Assembly: GCF_033366695.1 (NCBI RefSeq)
Contig: NZ_JAOBTQ010000001.1
Location: 1,674,001-1,738,000 of the forward strand
Direction of reading: 5' to 3'
DNA: 64,000 nt
Source of the DNA: Streptomyces sp. SCL15-4
GTDB taxonomy: Bacteria; Actinomycetota; Actinomycetes; Streptomycetales; Streptomycetaceae
Shown in pieces: positions 1 to 7,582 of this stretch. Made by a program: the position numbers and the translations under genes. Position 1 is the stretch's first letter; the number at the start of each line of letters is the position of its first letter. The notes under the pieces are model-generated. The model was not told the DNA's origin, ran no database searches, and saw only the letters and a list, made by a program, of their open reading frames with translations.

Positions 1-747
1 CCGCATGTCGTGCAGGTTCCGCAGCACGGCGCGGCCCTCGGGGGTGTCGATGGCGGCCTTCTTGCCGTCGACGCTGACGACGTCGCCTCCTTGCGCGTAC
101 AGCTCGGCGGTGAAGTGCCAGCCGCCCTGGTTCTGCGCGCTGTAGTCGGCGTAGCCGACCGTGCCGTCGCCGAGGGCCGCGATCTTCCTGGCGGCGGCGC
201 GGACCTCCTCCCAGGTCGCCGGGGGCCGGTCGGGGTCCAGGCCGGCCTCGCGGAACAGGGCGCGGTTGTAGATCAGCCCCATGGAGTAGCCGGTGCGCGG
301 GATGCCGTAGACCTTGCCGTCCACCGTGTAGATGTCCCGCAGCTGCTTCTGGATGCTGCCGTAGCTCTTCAGTTCCTTCAGGTACGGCGTGAGGTCGGCG
401 GCCTGGCCGATGTCCACGACGTGCCGGGCGTCGGTGAAGTACGTGTAGAAGACGTCCTCCATCTGGCCGCCGGCGAGCTTGGCGTCGAAGGTCTTCGGGT
501 CCTGGCACGGGAAGGCGTCGTGCGCGACGACGTCGATGTCCGGATGGGCCTGTTCGAAGGCGGCGAGGTCCGCCTCGAAGAAGGCGCGGTCGGCCTCGGC
601 GCTCTTGGGCGGCTCGCAGTTGACGGTGATGCGGGTCTTGCCGCTCGCCGCGCCGCCGGCCCCGGACCCGCAGGCGGTGGCGGCGAGGGCGAGGGAGGAA
701 CAGACGCCGATCGCGACGACGGTACGGCGGAACCCGGTGTGTCTCAT
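1..747 (-). CDS. Sugar ABC transporter substrate-binding lipoprotein (partial, C-terminus outside window)
   Basis: This is the N-terminal 249 residues of an extracellular solute-binding protein that would deliver a sugar to a membrane ABC importer. The start has a positively charged n-region, a hydrophobic stretch and a lipobox ending LAATAC, with the lipidated Cys at residue 26, so it is a secreted lipoprotein. The mature part has the family pattern of a family-1 sugar-binding protein, with YGIPRTGYSMGLIYNRALF near residues 125-145. The gene runs off the left edge. It lies 129 bp downstream of the LacI-type regulator on the same strand, so it is probably the first transport gene of a regulated sugar operon. 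The exact sugar cannot be told. Confidence 0.88.
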   Translation of the reverse strand, partial: MRHTGFRRTVVAIGVCSSLALAATACGSGAGGAASGKTRITVNCEPPKSAEADRAFFEADLAAFEQAHPDIDVVAHDAFPCQDPKTFDAKLAGGQMEDVFYTYFTDARHVVDIGQAADLTPYLKELKSYGSIQKQLRDIYTVDGKVYGIPRTGYSMGLIYNRALFREAGLDPDRPPATWEEVRAAARKIAALGDGTVGYADYSAQNQGGWHFTAELYAQGGDVVSVDGKKAAIDTPEGRAVLRNLHDMR

Positions 748-876
748 CGGTGGACCCCTCATGGCACTCATGGCAGGAGCGGTGGGCGCCGCACACTCAA
801 GCACCGCCGACATCCGTTCGCAAGATGTCGCGCAGACTCTGTAATTATTCGACAGCTGACCGGATCTTCCGGAAGG

Positions 877-1875
877 TCAGTCGCGCGGAGCTTGCGCGGT
901 GGAGCCGCGCACCACGAGTTCGGGCTCGAACAACAGCTCCTCGGCGGGTACGGCGGTGCCGCCGATCTGCGCGTTCAGCAGCTCGACGGCCGCGCGCCCC
1001 ATGGCCTCGATGGGCTGACGGACGGTGGTCAACGGGGGCTCGGTGCAGTTCATGAACGCCGAGTCGTCGTAGCCGACGACGGAGACGCGGCCGGGGACGT
1101 CGCAGCCCTTGCGGCGGGCCGCCCGGACGGCGCCCAGGGCCAGCGGGTCGGAGGCGCAGATGATGCCGGTCACGCCGCGGTCGATCAGCCGGGAGGCGGC
1201 GGCGTGGCCGCCCTCGATGGAGAAGATGGCCCGCGCGACGAACTCCTCCGGCAGGTCGCCGGCGACGGCCCGGGCGGCGGCGAGTTTGCGGGCCGAGGGG
1301 ACGTGGTCGCCGGGGCCGAGGAGCAGGCCGATGCGCTCGTGGCCGAGGGAGGCCAGGTGTCGCCAGGCCTGTTCGACGGCTACCGCGTCGTCGCAGGACA
1401 CGCCCGGGAAGCCGAGGTGTTCGATGGCCGCGTTGACCAGCACGACCGGGATGTTGCGCTCGGCGAGCAGCCGGTAGTGACCGTGCGGCGCGTCGGCCTG
1501 GGCGTACAGGCCGCCGGCGAACACCACGCCGGAGACCTGCTGCTGGAGCAGCAGCTCCACATAGTCCGCCTCCGACACCCCGCCCTTGGTCTGCGTGCAC
1601 AGCACCGGGGTCAGCCCGTGCTGGGCCAGAGCGCCGCCGATGACCTCGGCGAACGCCGGGAAGATGGGGTTCTGCAACTCGGGCAGGACGAGGCCGACGA
1701 GCCGGGCGCGTTCGCCGCGCAGCTGGGTGGGGCGCTCGTAGCCGAGGACGTCGAGGGCGGTCAGCACCGCCTGCCGGGTGGCGTCCGAGACCCCGGGTTT
1801 TCCGTTGAGCACCCGGCTGACGGTGGCCTCGCTGACCCCGACCTTCTTCGCCACTTCCGCAAGTCGTCGCGTCAT
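877..1875 (-). CDS. LacI family transcriptional regulator
   Basis: This is a 332-residue LacI/GalR-type repressor. The N-terminal helix-turn-helix reads LAEVAKKVGVSEATVSRVLNG (residues 5-25), followed by the hinge helix and a periplasmic-binding-protein-like effector domain (about 60-330). The ATG at 1875 places the HTH at the very N-terminus, as the family requires; the open frame continues upstream but has no function. It is immediately upstream of the sugar-binding lipoprotein on the same strand and very likely controls it. CTTGC/GCAAG repeats and a GCTT..CG..AAGC palindrome lie just before the start codon, which suggests autoregulation. The effector is probably a sugar, identity unknown. 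Confidence 0.93.
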   Translation of the reverse strand: MTRRLAEVAKKVGVSEATVSRVLNGKPGVSDATRQAVLTALDVLGYERPTQLRGERARLVGLVLPELQNPIFPAFAEVIGGALAQHGLTPVLCTQTKGGVSEADYVELLLQQQVSGVVFAGGLYAQADAPHGHYRLLAERNIPVVLVNAAIEHLGFPGVSCDDAVAVEQAWRHLASLGHERIGLLLGPGDHVPSARKLAAARAVAGDLPEEFVARAIFSIEGGHAAASRLIDRGVTGIICASDPLALGAVRAARRKGCDVPGRVSVVGYDDSAFMNCTEPPLTTVRQPIEAMGRAAVELLNAQIGGTAVPAEELLFEPELVVRGSTAQAPRD

Positions 1876-1906
1876 GAGCGCAAGGGTAGCGCAAGCTTTG
1901 CAAGTG

Positions 1907-1918
1907 GCTTGCGTAAGC
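1907..1918. promoter_or_regulatory. Candidate LacI-type operator
   Basis: GCTTGCGTAAGC is symmetric at 10 of 12 positions around a central CG, the usual shape of a LacI-family operator. It sits about 32 bp upstream of the lacI-type start codon. Further CTTGC/GCAAG elements lie at 1880-1905, and a weaker CTTGCGAAC element lies upstream of the sugar-binding protein gene, near 810-820. That these are bound by the neighbouring regulator is inference. Confidence 0.4.
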
Positions 1919-1949
1919 GACGGGAGGCGGCTCGGGTCCGGCGGGCCGG

Positions 1950-2621
1950 TCAGGCGTCGGGTGTCGGGACGGCCGTGAGGTGGGAGGCGGCGCCCCGGGC
2001 CCGGCGCGGGCGGCGTACCGGCGCGGCGGGGCGGCGGGACTCGCGCAGCACCATCGTCAGGCGCCGGTAGCCCAGCTCCCGCAGCGGCTGCGGCGCCTCC
2101 TCCACGATGCGGCACTCGGTGCGCCCGTGGCGCGGGTCCGGGTGGTGCAGCAGGCGCACGGCGCCGTCGAGGCGGGTCGCGGCCTCGCCGACGGCGTGGA
2201 TCCAGTGCGGCAGGCCGTGCCGGTAGGCGGCGTCCATGATCGGGTCCTGCGCGATCTCCCGGCGCACGGCCTGGAGTTCGTGGTCGTGCGCGCAGGACTC
2301 CAGGGCGGTGCGGAGCTGGGCCAGCATCGGCAGGCACCAGTCCGGCTCGTGCTCGCCGAGGATCTCGCCCGCGTCCGGGTGGAACAGGACGAACCGCAGG
2401 AAGTTCTCCCCCGGCATGGCCGACGGATGCGGGCGCACGCCGCCGAACAGCGCGTCGAACGCCCGGTTCGCCATGACCACGTTCCACTGGTGGTCGACGA
2501 CCAGGGACGGACACGACAGGTACTCCAGCAGCGTTCCGTAGTCCTGGAGGTACCCCTGGGTGTCGCAAGTGTCGGGGACGGGCCGCGGTGCCGGCCGCTG
2601 CCCTCCTGCCTGATGTGCCAT
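1950..2621 (-). CDS. MmyB-like ligand-binding domain protein without a helix-turn-helix
   Basis: The 223-residue product resembles the C-terminal PAS-like ligand-binding domain of MmyB-type XRE regulators (pattern SLVVDHQWNVVMANRAF, then GENFLRFVLFHP). Normal family members start with a helix-turn-helix, but this one has none, so it cannot bind DNA by itself in the usual way. The ATG at 2621 was chosen over the ATG at 2657; a GAGGGG lies about 12 nt upstream. It is divergent from a helix-turn-helix protein at 2865. An obvious reading is that sensor and DNA-binding parts are encoded by two separate genes; this is inference. A purine-binding or redox role has not been shown. Confidence 0.72.
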   Translation of the reverse strand: MAHQAGGQRPAPRPVPDTCDTQGYLQDYGTLLEYLSCPSLVVDHQWNVVMANRAFDALFGGVRPHPSAMPGENFLRFVLFHPDAGEILGEHEPDWCLPMLAQLRTALESCAHDHELQAVRREIAQDPIMDAAYRHGLPHWIHAVGEAATRLDGAVRLLHHPDPRHGRTECRIVEEAPQPLRELGYRRLTMVLRESRRPAAPVRRPRRARGAASHLTAVPTPDA

Positions 2622-2705
2622 CGGGAGGTCACCCCTCTTGCCTCTGCGGCCTTTCACGCGGCGATGCGATCCTGCTGCCCAGGCCGGAGTCGTGTCAACT
2701 ATCGT

Positions 2706-2718
2706 GGCATTTCATGCC
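2706..2718. promoter_or_regulatory. Inverted repeat in divergent promoter region
   Basis: GGCAT-TTC-ATGCC is a perfect 5-bp inverted repeat with a 3-nt centre, between the divergent MmyB-like and HTH genes. It could be an operator for the HTH protein. No direct evidence of binding. Confidence 0.3.
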
Positions 2719-2735
2719 GGTTGACGGCTGAAATT

Positions 2736-2751
2736 CGCCACAGTTGTGGCG
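2736..2751. promoter_or_regulatory. Candidate operator, 7-bp inverted repeat
   Basis: CGCCACAGTTGTGGCG has perfect 7-bp arms (CGCCACA/TGTGGCG) with a 2-nt centre. It lies midway between the divergent MmyB-like (start 2621) and HTH (start 2865) genes and is the best operator candidate in this spacer. Confidence 0.45.
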
Positions 2752-2864
2752 ACACCTGGATGTGGGTTCCGGACACGGGCTACTCTCCGGGAAGTTCACG
2801 GCGATCGCTCGTGAGAAGCACGGACGCACCTGAAGCCCTCTTTAGAGACGTAGGAGTTCTGTCG

Positions 2865-3521
2865 GTGACGGATGGCTACGAGGATCCGGGCGCCTCGGCG
2901 ACCGCCCAGCTGCCGGCCGTCGTCGCCCGCGTCACCGCGCTCGCCGACCGCCTCGGCGTACCGCACGCCGAGGTCTTCGACGTCGGGCGGCTGTCCATCG
3001 CCTGCGGGGTGCCCGAGCCGGTGGTCCGGGCCCTGCTCAGCGGCCGGCCGGCCGGCGAGCCGGATGTCCAGGCCCGGTTCCTGCAGCGCTTGGACCTGCT
3101 GCGCCGCACCCGGCTGAAGCCGGGCGGACGCCGGTACACCCAGCAGGAGATCGCCGACGGCGCGGGCATGTCCCGGCAGCAGGCCGGGGCCCTCATCAAC
3201 GGCGACCGGCGGCCCACCATGGAGCACTGCGACGCGTTGCAGCGCTTCTTCCGGGTGCACGCCGGCTTCCTCACCGCGGAGGACCCCGAGGCGCTGGCGG
3301 GCGCGTTGCAGCGCGTCGAGCAGGAGCTGCTGCAGAAGCTGGCGGACCGGGAGCGGGCCGACGTCGAGGCCGCGCAGGACCCGCTGGAGCGGCTGCTCCA
3401 GGACCACGGGGTGCGCGGAATCGCCTGGCGGGCCGCGCAGTTGCCCACCGACCAGCACCGGGACAAGGTCGCGGAATGGCTGGACATGCTCCTGGAGAGC
3501 GTCAAGCGGCCCGAGTCGTGA
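2865..3521 (+). CDS. XRE-like helix-turn-helix DNA-binding protein
   Basis: A 218-residue soluble protein. Residues about 80-115 give a clear helix-turn-helix: YTQQEIADGAGMSRQQAGAL followed by INGDRRPTMEHCDALQRFF. The C-terminal third is charged and helical and may dimerise. The GTG start at 2865 follows a TAGGAG Shine-Dalgarno with 7-nt spacing; in-frame sequence further upstream has no start with a good ribosome site. It is divergent from the HTH-less MmyB-like gene, with two palindromes between them, so it may act with that protein as a two-gene regulator. Targets are unknown. Confidence 0.75.
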   Translation: MTDGYEDPGASATAQLPAVVARVTALADRLGVPHAEVFDVGRLSIACGVPEPVVRALLSGRPAGEPDVQARFLQRLDLLRRTRLKPGGRRYTQQEIADGAGMSRQQAGALINGDRRPTMEHCDALQRFFRVHAGFLTAEDPEALAGALQRVEQELLQKLADRERADVEAAQDPLERLLQDHGVRGIAWRAAQLPTDQHRDKVAEWLDMLLESVKRPES

Positions 3522-3658
3522 GCTGAGCGGGCGAACGCGGGCCGAGCCGGACGGGATTGTCAGTGGCGCGCGGCAAGCTGGGGGTGTGCGCCGCAGGACG
3601 CGGTGCACGGCGCCGCAGGGCGCGTGACCGTGACGCCTACCCCGGGGAGAGCCGACCG

Positions 3659-3883
3659 ATGCCCACCGCCGTACCGACCGACCGCGAGCGCACCGCCGTC
3701 CAGGCGTATCTGCGGCTGCTGCACACGGTGCGCGCCGCCCTCGACGGACCGGACGGCGGCCGGCCCGCCGTCGTCCCGCCCGCGGTCCTGGCCGAGACCG
3801 AACAGGCGCTCGCACACGCCGGACTGGCGGGAAACGAGGCGGAGTTCTTCCGTCTGCTGCGCGACGGGTACCCGCCCGTCTGA
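3659..3883 (+). CDS. Small protein of unknown function (74 aa)
   Basis: I do not recognise this gene. It encodes a 74-residue soluble, mostly helical protein with no signal peptide or membrane segment; the C-terminus reads EAEFFRLLRDGYPPV. The ATG at 3659 has GGGGAGA about 8 nt upstream, a good ribosome-binding site; the frame is open further upstream but without a comparable start. Its 3' end is 77 bp from the convergent phosphopantetheinyl transferase gene. Function unknown. Confidence 0.6.
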   Translation: MPTAVPTDRERTAVQAYLRLLHTVRAALDGPDGGRPAVVPPAVLAETEQALAHAGLAGNEAEFFRLLRDGYPPV

Positions 3884-3960
3884 CGGCCCCGGCGCCGCGC
3901 GGGACACCGGCCGTCAGGAGCGCGGACGGGTGCGGGACGACGGGCGCGGGGCGGCGGCCG

Positions 3961-4659
3961 TCAGGGGCGCGGGGCCGCGGAGGCGTGCGGGACGACGACG
4001 GATGTGGCCGCCACTCCGTCCCGGACCATCCACCGGCCCTCGAACACCTGTAGGCGCCGGCCGCCGACCAGCGGACCGGGCACGAGGAGTTCGGCGCGCA
4101 GGGTGCCGTACGGCTCGCCGCCGGGGTCCGGGTCCAGGGTGATGTCGGCCTCGGAGAAGTCCAGCCACTTGCGGGTGAGCGGGAACCACGCCTTGTAGAC
4201 GGACTCCTTCGCGCTGAACAGGAGCCGGTCCCAGTGCACGGCGGGCCGGCGCACGGCCAGCTCGCCGAGGCGCGCGGACTCGGCGGGCAGGAACACGGAG
4301 TCGCCGACGCCCTCCGGGAGCGGGCCGTGCGGTTCGGCGTCGATGCCGAGGGAGGCGAGGTCGGCGGCGCGGACCAGCGCGGCGGCGCAGTAGCCGTCGC
4401 AGTGGGTCATGCTGCCGGTCAGCCCGGCCGGCCACAGCGGTGCGCCCCGCTCGCCGCTGAGCACGGCCTGCGGCGGTACGCCGAGCTTCTCCATGGCGCG
4501 CCGGGCGCAGCCGCGCACGGCGGCGAACTCACGGCGCCGCTTGGCCACCGCGCGCACGACGAGCGCCTCCTCCGCCGGATAGAGCGGGGTCTGCCACAGC
4601 GGGTCGTCAGCGTGCGCCTCCACGGCCACGACCGACTCCGGGAGCAGCTCCTCGATCAC
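3961..4659 (-). CDS. 4'-phosphopantetheinyl transferase (Sfp/EntD type)
   Basis: The enzyme moves 4'-phosphopantetheine from coenzyme A to a conserved Ser of carrier proteins in polyketide, peptide or fatty-acid synthases. The 232-residue product shows the Sfp-type motifs: GIDAEP (magnesium-binding Asp and Glu, about residue 105) and WDRLLFSAKESVYKAW (about 144-159). The GTG start at 4659 has GGAGG 9 nt upstream. It overlaps the end of the metallophosphoesterase gene by 53 nt, so translation is probably coupled. It resembles the broad-specificity transferase I recall as SCO6673 in S. coelicolor. No carrier-protein genes are nearby, so it likely serves clusters elsewhere in the genome. Confidence 0.92.
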   Translation of the reverse strand: MIEELLPESVVAVEAHADDPLWQTPLYPAEEALVVRAVAKRRREFAAVRGCARRAMEKLGVPPQAVLSGERGAPLWPAGLTGSMTHCDGYCAAALVRAADLASLGIDAEPHGPLPEGVGDSVFLPAESARLGELAVRRPAVHWDRLLFSAKESVYKAWFPLTRKWLDFSEADITLDPDPGGEPYGTLRAELLVPGPLVGGRRLQVFEGRWMVRDGVAATSVVVPHASAAPRP

Positions 4660-5512
4660 CTACTTCGACCTCCATCGGCAGGATGCGGCGCAGCCTTCCC
4701 GGAGGGTCCGGACGCTTGCGCCATTCGCGCGGGTATCCCACGGAGACCTCCATGAAGCGGACTCCGTCGTGCCAGGTGGTGCGGGGGATGTGCAGATGGC
4801 CGTAGACCATCGTGGCGACCCGGAACCGGCGGTGCCAGTCGGCGGTCAGCCCGGTGCCGCACCACATGGCGAACTCCGGGTGCCAGAGGATCTCGGTGGG
4901 GTGCCGGTGAAGCGGGTAGTGGTTGGCCAGCACCGTCGGCAGGTCCTCGGGCAGCTCGGCCAGCCGGCGCTCGGTCTCGGCGACCCGGGCGCGGCACCAC
5001 GCCTCGCGGGTCGGGTAGGGGTCGGGGTGGAGCAGGAACTCGTCGTTGCAGACGATGCCCGTGCCCTCCGCGTAGGCCAGGCCCTCCGCCTTGGTGGCGC
5101 AGCCGGCCGGCAGGAACGAGTAGTCGTACAACAGGAACAGCGGGGCGACGACGACCGGGCCGCCGGCGCCGTGCCACACGGGATAGGGGTCCTCCGGGGT
5201 CACGACGCCCAGCTCCCGGCACACCTCGACCAGGTGGTCGTAGCGGGCGACGCCGCGCAGGGTGACCGGGTCCCTCGGATGGGTCCACAGCTCGTGGTTG
5301 CCGGGCACCCACAGCACCTTGCGGAAGCGGCTCGCGAGCGTGCCGAGGGCCCAGCGGATGTCGGCGACGGTCTCCGCGACGTCGCCGGCCACGATCAGCC
5401 AGTCCTCGTCGCTCTCGGGCCGCATGGCCTCGACGAGGGCACGGTTGTCCGGATAGCCGATGTGCAGGTCGCTGATGGCCAGCAGCTGTCCGGCCCCGGC
5501 CGTCGACTCCAC
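4607..5512 (-). CDS. Calcineurin-like metallophosphoesterase
   Basis: A 301-residue cytoplasmic phosphoesterase with all five metal-binding blocks: SDLHIG (DxH, about residue 14), VAGDVAE (GD), VPGNHELW (GNHE), LANHYP (H) and YGHLHIPR (GHxH). The substrate cannot be inferred. The GTG at 5512 was chosen because an AAGGGG ribosome site lies 7 nt upstream; an ATG seven codons further upstream (5533) is the alternative. The 3' end overlaps the phosphopantetheinyl transferase gene by 53 nt, an unusually long coding overlap between genes on one strand, which suggests the pair is co-transcribed and translationally coupled. Confidence 0.9.
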   Translation of the reverse strand: MESTAGAGQLLAISDLHIGYPDNRALVEAMRPESDEDWLIVAGDVAETVADIRWALGTLASRFRKVLWVPGNHELWTHPRDPVTLRGVARYDHLVEVCRELGVVTPEDPYPVWHGAGGPVVVAPLFLLYDYSFLPAGCATKAEGLAYAEGTGIVCNDEFLLHPDPYPTREAWCRARVAETERRLAELPEDLPTVLANHYPLHRHPTEILWHPEFAMWCGTGLTADWHRRFRVATMVYGHLHIPRTTWHDGVRFMEVSVGYPREWRKRPDPPGRLRRILPMEVEVGDRGAAPGVGRGRGGAR

Positions 5513-5889
5513 CCCGCCACCCCTTCCGATCATCCGATGGCACCACAAGAACACATCGACCCGGCCCGGGACAAGAGGCTTCTGGCCGGGCGTCAGGTAC
5601 CAGTGCGCGGCGGCGTCTTGACGGATCATGGTCGTTATCCGGACACCGTCGAGGAGATACGCGGACGGTTTCCGCCGCGGGTCCGGGTCGCGAGGGATCG
5701 CCGCTCCACCGTAACGCGATCGTCCGGCCAGGCGCTCGTTCAGATCGTGCACCGGAATGCGCCGGTCCGCCCGCCGTCGCCGGACTGGCCGGATCCCGAC
5801 GGTCCCATTGAGGGAAAGTTCGACAGTACGCAACTATGCGAACTGTCGTATGAGCTGGGCCGCCCTGCCCATGACCCGAAGGGCCGACC
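5513..5889. other. 377-bp intergenic region between divergent genes
   Basis: This spacer separates the metallophosphoesterase (minus) and the MFS pump (plus). It holds no convincing ORF. The only structure I see is the inverted repeat at 5821-5848, near the MFS start. The rest should contain the divergent promoters, which are not recognisable by eye. Confidence 0.6.
5821..5848. promoter_or_regulatory. Candidate operator upstream of MFS pump
   Basis: CGACAGT and ACTGTCG form perfect 7-bp arms separated by 14 nt, and the spacer itself is partly symmetric (TACGCA/TGCGAA). The element lies 42 bp upstream of the DHA2-type MFS start codon and is the most AT-rich part of the spacer. It is a plausible repressor site; the regulator is not encoded next to it. 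Confidence 0.45.
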
Positions 5890-7425
5890 ATGTCCACCTC
5901 CCCCAGGCCGCACACGCAGCCGGCCGGCCCCGGCCGGACCCGGCCGGGCTGGAGCCTGGCGCTGCTGGCGCTGGCGCAGCTGATCTTCTCCCTCGACCTG
6001 AACATCGTCTTCGTCGCCCTGCCCGACATCGGCGCCGACCTGGACTTCCCCGGCCAGACCCAGCAACTGGTCGTCAGTGCCTACGTCGTCTTCGCCGGCG
6101 GCTTCCTGCTGCTCGGCGGCCGGGCCGCCGACCTGCTCGGCCGGCGCCGCATCTTCGTGCTCGCCCTCTCCGTGTACGCCGTCTCCTCGCTGGCCGGCGG
6201 ACTGGCGGGCAGCCCGGAGATCATCGTCGCGGCGCGGGCGGTGCAGGGCATCGGCGGCGCGCTGCTGCTGCCGTCGACCCTGTCGCTGATCAACACCCTG
6301 TTCGAGGAGGGCCCCAAGCGGAACCGGGCGCTCGCCGTGTGGGGCGGGGCGGGGGCCAGCGGCCTGACCGTCGGCGCGCTGCTGGGCGGTCTGCTCACCG
6401 AGGCCTTCGGCTGGCCCGCGGTGTTCTTCGTCAACGTGCCGCTGGCCGGGCTCGTGGCCCTGGCCGCCGTGTTCGTCATCCCGCGCGACCCGGCGGGCAC
6501 CGCGGGCCGCCGGTTCGACCTGCCCGGCGCCCTGACCGTCACCGCCGGCGCCACCCTGCTCGTCTTCGCCCTGGTGGAGGGCCCGGAGTGGGGCTGGACC
6601 TCCCCGGCGGTCATCGGCGCGGCCGTCGCCGCCCTGGTGTGCCTCGCCGCGTTCGCCGCGATCGAGTCCCACAGCGCGGACCCGCTGATGCCGTTCCGGC
6701 TGTTCCGCAACCGCAGCCTGAGCGTGGCCATCACGGTGACGTTCCTGTACATGGCCACGTTCGGCACCCTGCCCTACTTCCTCACCGTGCTGCTGCAGTC
6801 GGTGCACGGCTTCAGCGCCCTGGAGACGGGCCTCGCGTTCCTCGTGCCCTCCGTCGCCATCGCCGCCGGCACCCAGCTCGGCGAGCGCATGACCACCCGG
6901 CTGGGCGCCCGCACCACGCTGATCGCGGGCTTCCTGGTGGGCGCGGTGGGCACCGCGGTCCTCTCCCTCGGGTTCGACGCGGACGCCGGCTACGGCATCG
7001 CGGTGCCCGGGCTGATCGTCTCCGGGGTGGGCCAGGGCATCGTGTGGACGGCGATGTGGATCGCCGCCGCCACCAAGATCGCGCCCGAGGAGCAGGGCAT
7101 CGCCAACGGCATGGCCTCCACCACCCTCAACCTGGGCAACGCCATCGGCCTGGCCGTGCTCACCGCGCTCGCCGACGCCGGGACCGGCGGCAAGACCGGT
7201 GCGGCGCTGCGGGCCGCCACGGCGGACGGGGAGTTCCTGGTCGTCCTGCTCACGGCGGCCGGCATGGCCCTCGGCCTGCTGATCGCGCTCTGGCTGCCCC
7301 GTGCCCAGGCCGCCGGCGTCCCCGTCGCCAGCTCGCCGGAGGCCGGGGAGCCGGCCGCCGCGGCCGCCGCCGTTCCCGGTCCGGCGGCCGGCCAGGAACC
7401 CCTGACACACGGGAGGCGTCCTTAA
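5890..7425 (+). CDS. MFS drug transporter, DHA2 (EmrB/QacA) family, 14 TM
   Basis: A 511-residue membrane protein with about 14 hydrophobic segments, the size and pattern of proton-driven multidrug exporters of the EmrB/QacA group. Motif C-like sequence and the loop 2-3 motif GGRAADLLGRRR (about residues 75-86) are present, and TM1 carries the LDLNIVFVALPDIG signature. The last 40 residues are a low-complexity Ala/Pro cytoplasmic tail. ATG at 5890. The inverted repeat upstream suggests repressor control. Substrate unknown; a drug or an endogenous metabolite are both possible. Confidence 0.9.
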   Translation: MSTSPRPHTQPAGPGRTRPGWSLALLALAQLIFSLDLNIVFVALPDIGADLDFPGQTQQLVVSAYVVFAGGFLLLGGRAADLLGRRRIFVLALSVYAVSSLAGGLAGSPEIIVAARAVQGIGGALLLPSTLSLINTLFEEGPKRNRALAVWGGAGASGLTVGALLGGLLTEAFGWPAVFFVNVPLAGLVALAAVFVIPRDPAGTAGRRFDLPGALTVTAGATLLVFALVEGPEWGWTSPAVIGAAVAALVCLAAFAAIESHSADPLMPFRLFRNRSLSVAITVTFLYMATFGTLPYFLTVLLQSVHGFSALETGLAFLVPSVAIAAGTQLGERMTTRLGARTTLIAGFLVGAVGTAVLSLGFDADAGYGIAVPGLIVSGVGQGIVWTAMWIAAATKIAPEEQGIANGMASTTLNLGNAIGLAVLTALADAGTGGKTGAALRAATADGEFLVVLLTAAGMALGLLIALWLPRAQAAGVPVASSPEAGEPAAAAAAVPGPAAGQEPLTHGRRP

Positions 7426-7433
7426 CACGCGCG

Positions 7434-7465
7434 TTGCACGAGGGGGTGCCGGTTGGCCGTATGAT
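7434..7465 (+). promoter_or_regulatory. Weak promoter candidate for the ATP-grasp gene
   Basis: A good -10-like TATGAT (7460-7465) lies about 117 bp upstream of the ATP-grasp start, with TTGCAC at 7434-7439 as the only -35-like hexamer. The 20-nt spacer is longer than optimal, so the assignment is weak. Confidence 0.25.
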
Positions 7466-7582
7466 CGCCCCGACACCGGCGCCCCCGATCCCCTTTCGCA
7501 CAGGGCCGTTTGGTGACCCTTCCACCCACCTGCCCGGGCACGGGCCGCTCCGCCCTGCCCGCACACCCGAAAGGCGGCCTGC

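Noticed and set aside
10..2070. Long plus-strand open frame over the sugar-binding and LacI-type genes
   Set aside because: It is an antisense shadow of high-GC genes; its translation shows only low-complexity Gly/Ala/Val/Arg sequence and no domain.
3961..4659. Phosphopantetheinyl transferase as evidence of a local NRPS/PKS cluster
   Set aside because: No adenylation, ketosynthase or carrier-protein domain is present in the window; it is a stand-alone activator.
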